Part shown: positions 1 through 7,664 of the stretch, piece by piece
Numbering within the stretch: position 1 is the first letter of the stretch
Layout: the number at the start of each line of letters is the position of its first letter
Program-made: the position numbers and the translations under genes
The notes under the pieces: generated by a model
What the model saw: only the letters and a program-made list of their open reading frames with translations
Databases searched by the model: none
Told to the model about the DNA's origin: nothing
DNA from: Saprospiraceae bacterium
Lineage (GTDB): Bacteria > Bacteroidota > Bacteroidia > Chitinophagales > Saprospiraceae
Direction of reading: 5' to 3'
Assembly: GCA_016710265.1 (NCBI GenBank)
Contig: JADJJL010000001.1
Span: 558,001 to 622,000, forward strand
Length of the DNA stretch: 64,000 bases

Positions 1-2
1 AT

Positions 3-470
3 GTGGCTTGTGCCGGAGCGGAAGATCCCATTCTATATACCCTCGGTGACGGTGTGATCGATTTGCAAGAAGTCGAATTTAATCCATCTTTTGCCAATCA
101 ACTTTATTTCCTTCCCTTGGGTCATAAAGTAGATTCTTCAGAAGCTGTAAAGGCACTCCGAAATAAAAAACCAGATAAATCGCTTATTCGGAAAGCATCA
201 GATTTGACTCAAAAACTCGTGAATATCCAATCCCTCAGTGCATTTGAAAACTGGGTGGTAGAACATGAAAACCTCATTTCCTCATATATTGGACAGCCCA
301 AAGTAAAAGATCAATTGTTCCCGGATTATTGGGGTGCCGCCAAAAGCCTTGGTGCCTGGGGTGGTGATTTGGTTTTGGTCAGTTCTAAAGAATCCAAACA
401 AGACACTGAAAAATACTTTAAAGAAAAAAACTATCCTACTCTGGTTCCTTATAATGACTTGATTTCATAA
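3..470 (+). CDS. GYDIA family GHMP kinase, C-terminal part (5' truncated by window edge)
   Basis: The reading frame is already open at the left edge, so only the last 155 residues or so are present and no start can be assigned. The segment FLPLGHKVDSSEAVK followed by a helical C-terminal half resembles the Bacteroidota GYDIA subfamily of GHMP small-molecule kinases, which is related to mevalonate kinases; the true substrate of this subfamily is not settled. The ATP-binding loop would lie upstream of the window. The next gene begins 38 nt downstream on the same strand. The family call rests on recognition of the C-terminal half only. Confidence 0.7.
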   Translation: MACAGAEDPILYTLGDGVIDLQEVEFNPSFANQLYFLPLGHKVDSSEAVKALRNKKPDKSLIRKASDLTQKLVNIQSLSAFENWVVEHENLISSYIGQPKVKDQLFPDYWGAAKSLGAWGGDLVLVSSKESKQDTEKYFKEKNYPTLVPYNDLIS

Positions 471-508
471 TACAAACAACCTAACTCACTCCCCAATGTT
501 AATTTTCA

Positions 509-1249
509 ATGATTTGGCACGAAGCAGAATTTATCGGACAAAAAGCTGAGAGTCTTACAACCAGAAAATTTTGGTTTAAGTTAAAATCAGAGGAACCCAT
601 TCCTTATTCAGCTGGGCAATTTTTCACATTTGACCTACCCTTAGGCCCCAAAAGGGCAGATCGTTGGAGAAGCTATACCGTTGCCAACGCTTATGATGGA
701 AGCAATTTAATAGAGCTCTGTATTTCTTATAAAAAAGGAGGACTGGCGAGTGAATACTTTTTTGAAACTATCAATAAAGGAGAAATTGTCAAGTGCAAAG
801 GACCAGATGGCGCTTTCACTTTACCAACAACAACCGCGAAAAATTTAGTTTTTATTTGCACCGGAACCGGCATAGCCCCATTCAGAGCCATGTTGCAGCA
901 TATTGAAGCAGCCAAGCTCGAATACCCTTCCATTCATTTGGTCTTTGGTTGTCGTAAAGAGAAGGACATGCTTTATTTTGAAGAAATCGAGGATTGGGCC
1001 GGATATATTCCAAATTTTAAAGCCTCCATTTGTCTGTCTAGAGAAACCAAACTTCCATCTCCACAAAAAAACATCCAATACTATTCAGGATATATTCATC
1101 AGGCCTATCTACAAACTTCCAATATACCTAAAGGCGAAACAGTTTACATGATTTGTGGCTGGAATCAAATCATCGATGAGGTGGTCGTCCATTTGGTACA
1201 AGAGTTGAAGATTGATCGGAAGCAAATTCGGTTTGAGCTGTTTGGTTAG
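509..1249 (+). CDS. FAD-binding oxidoreductase, ferredoxin-NADP+ reductase-like
   Basis: A 246-residue flavoprotein reductase with the two-domain FNR layout. An N-terminal beta-barrel FAD domain contains RWRSYTVANA (around residues 52-61, equivalent to the RxYS flavin motif) and GPDGAFTLP. A nucleotide-binding domain contains the loop CTGTGIAPFRAML (around 117-129), VFGCRKEKDMLYFEE, and YMICGW near the C-terminus, ending in an aromatic residue and glycine. No iron-sulphur cysteine cluster is seen, so it is a stand-alone reductase. Its electron partner cannot be deduced from context. The ATG at 509 gives the normal N-terminus of the FAD domain. Confidence 0.85.
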   Translation: MIWHEAEFIGQKAESLTTRKFWFKLKSEEPIPYSAGQFFTFDLPLGPKRADRWRSYTVANAYDGSNLIELCISYKKGGLASEYFFETINKGEIVKCKGPDGAFTLPTTTAKNLVFICTGTGIAPFRAMLQHIEAAKLEYPSIHLVFGCRKEKDMLYFEEIEDWAGYIPNFKASICLSRETKLPSPQKNIQYYSGYIHQAYLQTSNIPKGETVYMICGWNQIIDEVVVHLVQELKIDRKQIRFELFG

Positions 1250-1269
1250 TTGATTCCTTTATACCTTTG
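1238..1269 (+). promoter_or_regulatory. Bacteroidota-type promoter (TTTG, 19-nt spacer, TACCTTTG)
   Basis: TTTG at 1239-1242 is followed 19 nt later by TACCTTTG at 1262-1269. This matches the -33/-7 consensus of the Bacteroidota primary sigma factor in sequence and spacing. It overlaps the end of the FNR-like gene and would drive the operon 1267-4060. A transcript from it should begin near 1276, which is awkward for the TTG start at 1267. Confidence 0.6.
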
Positions 1270-2853
1270 GCTGATAAATTCAAGCCATTGGATCAAATTC
1301 AAGCCACGGATTACAGCAAATTTCTTCAGTCCAAAACGGCGGCCATCGTCGTCCTATTGGCCTTTGGGATTGCCCAGTGGTTTTATGCCGGTGTTAATGA
1401 TGGTTTCTATCAGGGTGAGGAAGGAGCCCATTATATCAACATGAAAGAGTTTTGGGAAAATCCGGGAATCATCATGGGTAACTGGGCCAAAACAGGTTGG
1501 AAAATCTTCATGGTTATACCTGGTTTACTGGGAAAAAATGCAGTACTGGCGGCTTCTATTATAATTAGTATGGCAACAGCCTGGTTGTGTTTTTTATATA
1601 CCAGAACCATGGGAATGAGGTTTCCAATACTGGTGATTTTTCTATTAATGTGCCAAACATTTTGGTTTAGTTTGGCCTTCAGACCCATCTGCGAACCTAC
1701 AGCTGCCTTCTTTTTAATTCTTGCTTGTTTGTTGCATCAACGAACGCATTTGGTTTGGGCTGCGCTCAGTTTTTCTTATGCATTAACTATCCGGCAAGAA
1801 TTGTACATACCCGGAATGATTTATGGCATTTATTTATTGACTCAAAAAAATTGGCGTGCTGCTTTTAGTATGGCGACTTTTCCAATTCTTTATAATTTAT
1901 TGGGATGGTGGGCGAGTGGTGATCCTTTTTATCTTTTTAGCAATGCCTTTAAGGCTGCAGATTTTGCCAATAAATACATGAGACCGGGTTTTGATCATTA
2001 TATCCAAATGTCTCCACTTGTTTTTGGCTGGATTGGAATTTTATCTTTGTCTGCTTATTTTATATTTCTAGTTTCAAAAAAAATAAAACCCGATTGGATC
2101 ATACTCATTCCATTGTTGAGTTACTGGTTTTTGGAATGCCTCTACAGCATGAAATCATTTCAAATTGGAGCAGCCACTGCGGGTAATCTCAGGTATCTTT
2201 TGGTGATCAGCCCTTTGGTGGCTGTCCTTGGAAACTATGCGCTGGACAAGGCTTTTGAATGGAATCAAAGGAAACCAGCCTGGATTGTCTGGACGATTTT
2301 TTTGGGAGTGATGATCTACTACAATACCTATGAACACAATTATTTGGAATACGGTAGATTCAAAGACCATATTTGGAAATTGATGATACCGGGATGTGTT
2401 TTTTTGGTATTTTATTTTATTAAAATTCAAAACAAATTCATTTATACTTTGAGTTTGATGGGTGTTTGTATTTTGTCACTGGTGATTTCTCAGACGCCTT
2501 TAAAATTATCCAATCGCGATGAAAATTCCACTTGTAAAGAAATCGCAGATTATTGTCTTCGCTTCAATTACCATGAGAAAAGAACCATTTATCAAAGCAT
2601 GCCTATGTTTGCGTATTTTATAGACAGAACACCTAAAGACTTTCCAAAAGGTTTGCATTTAATAACAGAAGAAAATCTTTTAAAGTCGCCGGTGGGAAGT
2701 ATCATTATTTGGGATTCACACTATGCTGCCAATTACGGGCCGGTGGATTATACCTGGTTTGAAGATAGGCCTGATAAATTTTTGGCAAAAATTCAAACCG
2801 AAAGTCCGGATAAAAAAGTAGATTTTATTATTTATGAAAGAATCAATCAATGA
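1267..2853 (+). CDS. Polytopic membrane protein, GT-C glycosyltransferase-like
   Basis: About 528 residues with roughly ten hydrophobic segments and a soluble C-terminal tail of about 100 residues. The first extracytoplasmic loop, after a membrane segment at about residues 28-47, carries acidic residues (NDGFYQGEEGAH), as in GT-C (PMT/ArnT-like) lipid-linked sugar transferases; the exact family is not recognised. The longest open start is TTG at 1267, but that codon lies inside a promoter -7 box, so a downstream non-ATG codon such as TTG near 1288 may be the real start. The first ATG (1441) would remove the first membrane helix. The stop overlaps the next gene by four bases (ATGA). Confidence 0.6.
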   Translation: MADKFKPLDQIQATDYSKFLQSKTAAIVVLLAFGIAQWFYAGVNDGFYQGEEGAHYINMKEFWENPGIIMGNWAKTGWKIFMVIPGLLGKNAVLAASIIISMATAWLCFLYTRTMGMRFPILVIFLLMCQTFWFSLAFRPICEPTAAFFLILACLLHQRTHLVWAALSFSYALTIRQELYIPGMIYGIYLLTQKNWRAAFSMATFPILYNLLGWWASGDPFYLFSNAFKAADFANKYMRPGFDHYIQMSPLVFGWIGILSLSAYFIFLVSKKIKPDWIILIPLLSYWFLECLYSMKSFQIGAATAGNLRYLLVISPLVAVLGNYALDKAFEWNQRKPAWIVWTIFLGVMIYYNTYEHNYLEYGRFKDHIWKLMIPGCVFLVFYFIKIQNKFIYTLSLMGVCILSLVISQTPLKLSNRDENSTCKEIADYCLRFNYHEKRTIYQSMPMFAYFIDRTPKDFPKGLHLITEENLLKSPVGSIIIWDSHYAANYGPVDYTWFEDRPDKFLAKIQTESPDKKVDFIIYERINQ

Positions 2854-3275
2854 TGAAGCACTCTCCTTTTTTTGAGAAAATAGAACACATCGGTATAGCC
2901 GTCAAAGATCTTCAAAAAGCCAATGAACTATACAGTAGTTTATTAGGTGTTGCACCTTATAAAATGGAAGAGGTAGAAAGTGAACATGTCAAAACTTCTT
3001 TTTTCAAAACCGGCGAAAGTAAAATAGAATTGTTAGAAGCCAGTCATCCTGATTCTGCCATTGCTAAATTTATTGAAAAAAAAGGGGAAGGCATACACCA
3101 CATTGCTTTTGAAGTGAGTGATATTAAAGCGGAAATGCAAAGATTAAAAGAGGAAGGATTTCAATTACTCAACGATCAGCCAAAGCTGGGAGCGGATCAA
3201 AAATGGGTTTGTTTTATTCATCCCAAATCAAGTCATGGAGTACTGATCGAACTTTGCCAAACCATCGCATTATGA
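2850..3275 (+). CDS. mce: Methylmalonyl-CoA epimerase
   Basis: A 141-residue vicinal-oxygen-chelate (VOC) protein, the usual length for this enzyme. It interconverts (R)- and (S)-methylmalonyl-CoA between propionyl-CoA metabolism and methylmalonyl-CoA mutase in the cytoplasm. Two beta-alpha-beta-beta-beta modules are visible: EHIGIAVKDL with metal-ligand His near residue 13, and GIHHIAFEVSDI with a second His. The C-terminal IELCQ carries the glutamate ligand. The start overlaps the membrane protein by four bases and the stop overlaps the permease in the same way, so the three genes are probably co-translated. No mutase gene is in the window. Confidence 0.9.
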   Translation: MMKHSPFFEKIEHIGIAVKDLQKANELYSSLLGVAPYKMEEVESEHVKTSFFKTGESKIELLEASHPDSAIAKFIEKKGEGIHHIAFEVSDIKAEMQRLKEEGFQLLNDQPKLGADQKWVCFIHPKSSHGVLIELCQTIAL

Positions 3276-4060
3276 GTTATTATGAAATGATTCTCGCCAT
3301 AGGAGGAGGATTTTTTGCAGGTTGTATTAATACATTGGCGGGTAATGGTTCTGTCATTACTCTTGGATTTTTAACGGAAGTGATGGGTCTGCCCGGCAAT
3401 CTTGCCAATGGGACCAATCGAATTGGAATTTTTGTGCAGGGACTCACCAGTCTGGAAGCATTTAAAAGAAATAAAAAAATGCCTTTGGACCGCACTTGGA
3501 AATATCTAGTAACGGGAATCATTGGTGCCATTTTTGGAGCCTGGTTGGCCATCGACATTAGCACTGATGATTTTCGATTGGTCTATCGATACTTGGTTTT
3601 GGCTTTACTTTTACTCATGATTTTTCAACCTCTTTGGTTAAAAAAAGCTAGAAATCCTGATCATCCGATAAGCCCCTGGATTTATATTCCTGTTTTCTTA
3701 GCGTTAGGATTTTACGGTGGATTTATTCAGATGGGAATGGGCCTATTCTTTCTTGCGGTGATGTTGTATGTAGCGCAGTTGCCGATTGTAGAATCCAATG
3801 CAGTTAAAGTATTTATGGTGACCTCTTACACCATCGTCGTCATTGGCATATTTCAATATTTTGGATTGATTGATTGGAAAATCGGATTGACCATTGCCAT
3901 TGGACAAGGAATCGGTGGATGGGTGACCGCCCAATGGGCCAGTACCATCCCAAATGCAGAGCTCATGGCCCGAAGATTTCTAATATTTATTATGGTATTG
4001 ACGCTGTTGCATTTGTTTGGTGTATTTGCATGGATAAAAGATTTTTTGACCAACTTTTAA
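3272..4060 (+). CDS. TauE/SafE family permease (TSUP)
   Basis: A 262-residue integral membrane protein with about eight hydrophobic segments and the duplicated TSUP layout: GGGFFAGCINTLAGNGSVITL at the N-terminus and GGFIQMGMGLFFLAV in the second half. This family exports sulfite, sulfoacetate or related organosulfur anions; the substrate here is unknown. The frame stays open upstream, but the ATG at 3272 overlaps the mce stop by four bases and begins directly before the first membrane helix, so I prefer it. Confidence 0.85.
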   Translation: MSYYEMILAIGGGFFAGCINTLAGNGSVITLGFLTEVMGLPGNLANGTNRIGIFVQGLTSLEAFKRNKKMPLDRTWKYLVTGIIGAIFGAWLAIDISTDDFRLVYRYLVLALLLLMIFQPLWLKKARNPDHPISPWIYIPVFLALGFYGGFIQMGMGLFFLAVMLYVAQLPIVESNAVKVFMVTSYTIVVIGIFQYFGLIDWKIGLTIAIGQGIGGWVTAQWASTIPNAELMARRFLIFIMVLTLLHLFGVFAWIKDFLTNF

Positions 4061-4135
4061 AATTATAGAAAGATTTATATTTCACTAAAAAACTATTTTT
4101 TCATTTTAATACTTATAATTTAAAAACAAAAGATT

Positions 4136-4912
4136 ATGAAAAAATCTACTCCTTTTTATTTCAATTACATTTTATTATTCTCCATATTGATTTTGCCAGT
4201 CATTAGTTCTTGCAGTTTTGGATACTATGCTCCTACTAATCTTCAACCTAGCGCACTAAGAAATAAGGGAGATATGAATATCCAAGCTAGCTTTGTTTCC
4301 ATTGATCCGCCAGTGGGTGGAAACGCATCTATTGCAGCAGCATTCACAGATCATGTGGGCGCAAGATTGTCAGGATTGCATGTTTCCTCTTCACCGGATG
4401 CGGATTCTGAAGAAGGACGATCAGGCAATGGTAAAGCAATTGATTTAAACGCATTCTATTTTGGAAAATTCAGCTCAAGGTTTAGATATGAAATTGGTGC
4501 AGGATTTGGGTACAATCAAATTTTAGTCCAAAGAAAGGATACTTCATTACAAGCCGATGTCAGTTATTTAAAACCTGCATTGACAGGCTCAGCATGGTGG
4601 GATTACAAAGGGATAGAATTGGGACTCTCACTACAATTTATGGCTTTGACCGGAATGAATTATGAGATTGGAAATTTAAATCCTCAACAAGCCAGTGACC
4701 TATTCAATTTTACATCAGACATGTATGACAAAGCCACAAAAACCAATTTGAACTTAGGTTTCTTCTTAAGATATCAATATCGGTCTATTTCTTTCTTTTC
4801 AAGTTTTCAGATGTCCAGAGACATTGGAGATGTGGAATGGGAGTATTTTCCATCTTCGTATCAATTGGGTGTGATGTATCATTTTAATAGATTTGGCTCT
4901 AATGGTAATTAA
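4136..4912 (+). CDS. Predicted outer-membrane lipoprotein, beta-barrel-like, unknown function
   Basis: A 258-residue protein with a lipoprotein signal (hydrophobic core, then VISSC with Cys26) and a mature part rich in alternating short strands with aromatic ends, such as IDLNAFYFGKFSSRFRYEIGAGFGYNQI, ending in QLGVMYHF. That composition suggests a small outer-membrane beta-barrel or surface-lipoprotein fold. I do not recognise a named family. It stands alone, 75 nt after the permease. Confidence 0.6.
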   Translation: MKKSTPFYFNYILLFSILILPVISSCSFGYYAPTNLQPSALRNKGDMNIQASFVSIDPPVGGNASIAAAFTDHVGARLSGLHVSSSPDADSEEGRSGNGKAIDLNAFYFGKFSSRFRYEIGAGFGYNQILVQRKDTSLQADVSYLKPALTGSAWWDYKGIELGLSLQFMALTGMNYEIGNLNPQQASDLFNFTSDMYDKATKTNLNLGFFLRYQYRSISFFSSFQMSRDIGDVEWEYFPSSYQLGVMYHFNRFGSNGN

Positions 4913-5097
4913 TTAAATAGATTAATAGGATTCAGGTTAATATGACCGATCAGTATTATAATCTATAAGATTGTTTATCAATATTTTATATAAAATACCA
5001 CTAAATAAAACCAAATCTTGCAATCTGTAATTGGAAAGGATTCAAAGATTAACATGCCTTTTACATATAATTTATTTCTATAATTTATAAAATGCTG

Positions 5098-5105
5098 TAT
5101 ATTTG
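5098..5105 (+). promoter_or_regulatory. Promoter -7 element TATATTTG
   Basis: An exact TAnnTTTG match lies 15 nt before the ATG of the SPOR-domain gene. No clear -33 TTTG is visible at the proper distance, so this is a half-supported promoter. Confidence 0.4.
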
Positions 5106-5120
5106 CACTAAAATAGAATT

Positions 5121-5792
5121 ATGGAAATGAAAAATTTGATCCGGATATTGCTTTACCTTCTATTGGTATTATTGGTCGTGGCAATTTCCGTAGTAGTGTA
5201 TAAAAAATTTAAAGCTCCTGCAGAAACAGAGCTTAGCACAGATACGGCCGACTCCACGATGACAGATTCTTTGGCTGTGGACAATATGGCCCTTACTGCA
5301 GAAGACAGCATGATCCTGGGATTGACTCCTACGACTACAACCATGCTAGATCCAATGGTAGAACAAACTACGGGGATGGATCAAAGTACCAGCACTCAAA
5401 CCACCAATACGGTGCCTCCAGTTCCTAAGGAGAATGTATCTCCAGTGGCAAAACCGGTCAACAACACCTCTGTCGCAGAGAAGCCGGCAACCTCAGTCTC
5501 TAAAAAATCAAACAATACGGCTTCTACTTCTAAGGCAAGTAGTTCAAAAGCGACCACCAGTAAATCCGGTAAATATTATGTAGTGGCAGGATCTTACATT
5601 GTCCCTTCTCATGCAGACAAACAAGTCGCAAAACTTAAGAAAATGGGATATTCGACTGCCACATCCAAAGTATTTGGATCTGATGAATATTACAGAGCCA
5701 TCGCAGGACAATATGATACACGTGAATCAGCAGATAAAACCGTACGTAACCTTAAAGTTAAAGGTCAGGACGCGTTTGTCAAAACAAATTAA
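5121..5792 (+). CDS. SPOR domain-containing membrane protein
   Basis: 223 residues in three parts. A short cytoplasmic N-terminus leads into one membrane helix (about 8-27). A long low-complexity Thr/Ser/Asp/Pro linker (about 35-148) follows. The C-terminal SPOR domain (150-223) begins GKYYVVAGSY and contains AIAGQYDTRESAD. SPOR domains bind denuded peptidoglycan glycan strands, usually at the division septum, so a periplasmic envelope role is likely. Single-gene unit: a -7 element lies upstream and a strong intrinsic terminator starts about 30 nt after the stop. Confidence 0.85.
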   Translation: MEMKNLIRILLYLLLVLLVVAISVVVYKKFKAPAETELSTDTADSTMTDSLAVDNMALTAEDSMILGLTPTTTTMLDPMVEQTTGMDQSTSTQTTNTVPPVPKENVSPVAKPVNNTSVAEKPATSVSKKSNNTASTSKASSSKATTSKSGKYYVVAGSYIVPSHADKQVAKLKKMGYSTATSKVFGSDEYYRAIAGQYDTRESADKTVRNLKVKGQDAFVKTN

Positions 5793-5822
5793 TTAGCTCC
5801 GATTAATCATTTTGAAAATATC

Positions 5823-5852
5823 AGGCGTAGCCATTTGGTTACGCCTTTTTTT
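5823..5852 (+). terminator. Intrinsic terminator
   Basis: A 10-bp stem, AGGCGTAGCC / GGTTACGCCT with one G-U pair, closes a 4-nt loop (attt) and is followed by seven T. It ends the SPOR-gene transcript. Confidence 0.85.
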
Positions 5853-5871
5853 ATGATCTTTGTGAAGGTAT

Positions 5872-6576
5872 ATGTGTGGTAGAGGTTCACTGACCAAAGT
5901 AGAAAAAGAACTGGAAGAAAGATTTGGTTCTGACTTTTATTCCAAAGATCTGGAGCGATACAACCCTATTCCCAATTTTAACATTGCACCTACGCATATA
6001 CTTCCTGTGATTTTACAGGAAGACCCTTTGCACTTTCAGCCCGTCAAATGGGGACTGATTCCTTCTTGGGCCAAAGACAAAAAGATAGGCTCTAAGATGA
6101 TCAATGCACGTAAAGAAACTTTGGGAGAAAAATCAACTTTTAAAACTGCCTTGATCCAAAGAAGATGCTTGATACCAATGGATGGATTTTATGAATGGAA
6201 AATAAATTCACAAGGAATAAAAATACCTTATAGAATTGGTTTAAAGAATTTTGAACTCTATGCCATGGCTGGAATTTACGACCGCTGGAAAGACGAAAAA
6301 GGTGAAACCATCATCAGTTGCAGTATCATCACCTTGGCCTCTAACGATTTTATGCTCCTGTACCATGACAGAATGCCTGCGATCATGCTTAAAGAAGAAG
6401 AAAGATGGTGGTTGGATCCTGCAATCCATAAAACAGATGAGTTGTTGGAGCTGATCAAAGCTTATCCCGATGATGGGATGGAAGCATATGCGGTTTCTGA
6501 TCGTGTTAATTCGGTGAGGAATAATGAGCCATCATTAATCTTGCAGTCAGATGACTTAACCGGACGATCAAATTAA
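5872..6576 (+). CDS. yedK: SRAP/YedK (HMCES-like) abasic-site processing protein
   Basis: A 234-residue SRAP protein. The family forms a covalent thiazolidine link between Cys2 and abasic sites in single-stranded DNA, shielding them during replication and SOS stress. The start MCGR exposes the catalytic Cys2 after Met removal. Other family signatures are FNIAPTHILPVI, VKWGLIPSWAKD, MINARKETL, RRCLIPMDGFYEWK and HDRMPAIM (conserved His). The ATG at 5872 is fixed by the need for Cys2. TGATCTTTG at about 5853-5862 may be a degenerate -7 box. Confidence 0.93.
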   Translation: MCGRGSLTKVEKELEERFGSDFYSKDLERYNPIPNFNIAPTHILPVILQEDPLHFQPVKWGLIPSWAKDKKIGSKMINARKETLGEKSTFKTALIQRRCLIPMDGFYEWKINSQGIKIPYRIGLKNFELYAMAGIYDRWKDEKGETIISCSIITLASNDFMLLYHDRMPAIMLKEEERWWLDPAIHKTDELLELIKAYPDDGMEAYAVSDRVNSVRNNEPSLILQSDDLTGRSN

Positions 6577-6645
6577 GCGGTTCCATTTCAAAATTTTTTT
6601 TATTAAAATTAATTGCTGGATTAGAAAAAGTAATTTATTCTTACT

Positions 6646-6653
6646 TATATTTG
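6646..6653 (+). promoter_or_regulatory. Promoter -7 element TATATTTG
   Basis: An exact TAnnTTTG match lies about 100 nt upstream of the lipoprotein ATG at 6755, leaving an A/T-rich 5' UTR. The -33 box is unclear. Confidence 0.4.
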
Positions 6654-6754
6654 TACCGTTTCCTAAATAAATTTTGCTACTTATAGTTTCAGGAAAGTTT
6701 TCAATATTTTATAATTGTAATTAATTTTATTATTTCACATTATAAATCTAAATT

Positions 6755-7649
6755 ATGAATACTTTTAAAATTTTATTAGGGGGGGGGGGCATTTTTAGCC
6801 CTTATTATTTGGTCTTGTGTGGACAGTGTTAAGGAACTTAATTCGTCTAATTCGAGCTTAACAAATCAAGAAAATTTAAATTCTCAGCAATTTTTAGACT
6901 ACAAAACTAAAATTCGTGAGTTAATTCACAAAAGAGAGATGTATTTTTTAAGCCTACAAAAAAATGCCAATCCACAAATTCGAATTAAACCAACTTCTGC
7001 TTCTGCCGTGGACTGTGAACCCAATTTATCGGAGTTCGATGGCTGTATCGGCCCTACTAACTACGGACACTATGTGGAAGACTTGCCTGGATATGGAGAT
7101 TGCAGAGCCTATGTGACCTATGAAATGTATGTTTGTACTAAAACCACTGCAACTCAAGTAATCACAAGCTTCGTTTTTAACAAATTTACAGCTGTTCCCG
7201 AACCGGGTACTGATTGCGCTAGCTTATTGGCAGGTTGGAGGAATTTAGCAATGACCAATCAGCTGTCTCAACTAAAAATAGAAATGGATGCATTTCTGTC
7301 CATAGTAAGGCAGAAATTAGAAGCAGATTGGTTACTACTTGTAGTTGATGAAAATAAAACCATATATGATTGCGAAGACCCAGATGCAGATTTATTAACT
7401 GCAAGTTTTTACCAAAGTCATTGTTACCGATACTGCATCAATACCACAGGAGGATTCAATTTTTATCAAAGTGCTTGCTCAGAAGTTTGCTGTCAGACCA
7501 CCACAAAGTATTGTTGGGATGAAATCGAAGAGGAATTTGTCATTGTGGTCATTGATATTGATGAATCCTCAGAATGTGAAGATGTTGTGGTTGCATGTAA
7601 TACCGGATATACTTCCGCAGGTGATTGCTTTCATAATTGTGTACCTTAG
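6755..7649 (+). CDS. Cys-rich lipoprotein gene, out of frame at an 11-G run (possible phase variation)
   Basis: Read from the ATG at 6755, the frame gives MNTFKILLGGGG and stops at 6797. With one G fewer in the run 6779-6789, the frame reads MNTFKILLGGGAFLALIIWSC, a good lipoprotein signal with Cys21, and continues without a stop to 7649. The body (GTG-initiated frame from 6819) has many cysteines (CEPNLSEFDGC, GDCRAYVTYEMYVC, SACSEVCCQ, CWDE) and no recognised domain. It sits 15 nt before a T9SS cargo gene. The 11-G state is OFF; 10 or 13 G would be ON. A sequencing error in the homopolymer is the main alternative. Confidence 0.65.
6779..6789 (+). repeat. Poly-G tract (11 G) inside a signal-peptide coding region
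   Basis: Eleven consecutive G in otherwise AT-rich DNA, at codons 9-12 of the lipoprotein gene. Runs of this length slip readily during replication, and its place in the signal peptide is typical of contingency loci. Confidence 0.8.
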
Positions 7650-7664
7650 TAAAATGAACTTAAG

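Noticed and set aside
3203..3271. Upstream extension of the TauE/SafE gene inside mce
   Set aside because: It is an alternate-frame reading of mce. The four-base overlap start at 3272 fits the operon and the family N-terminus.
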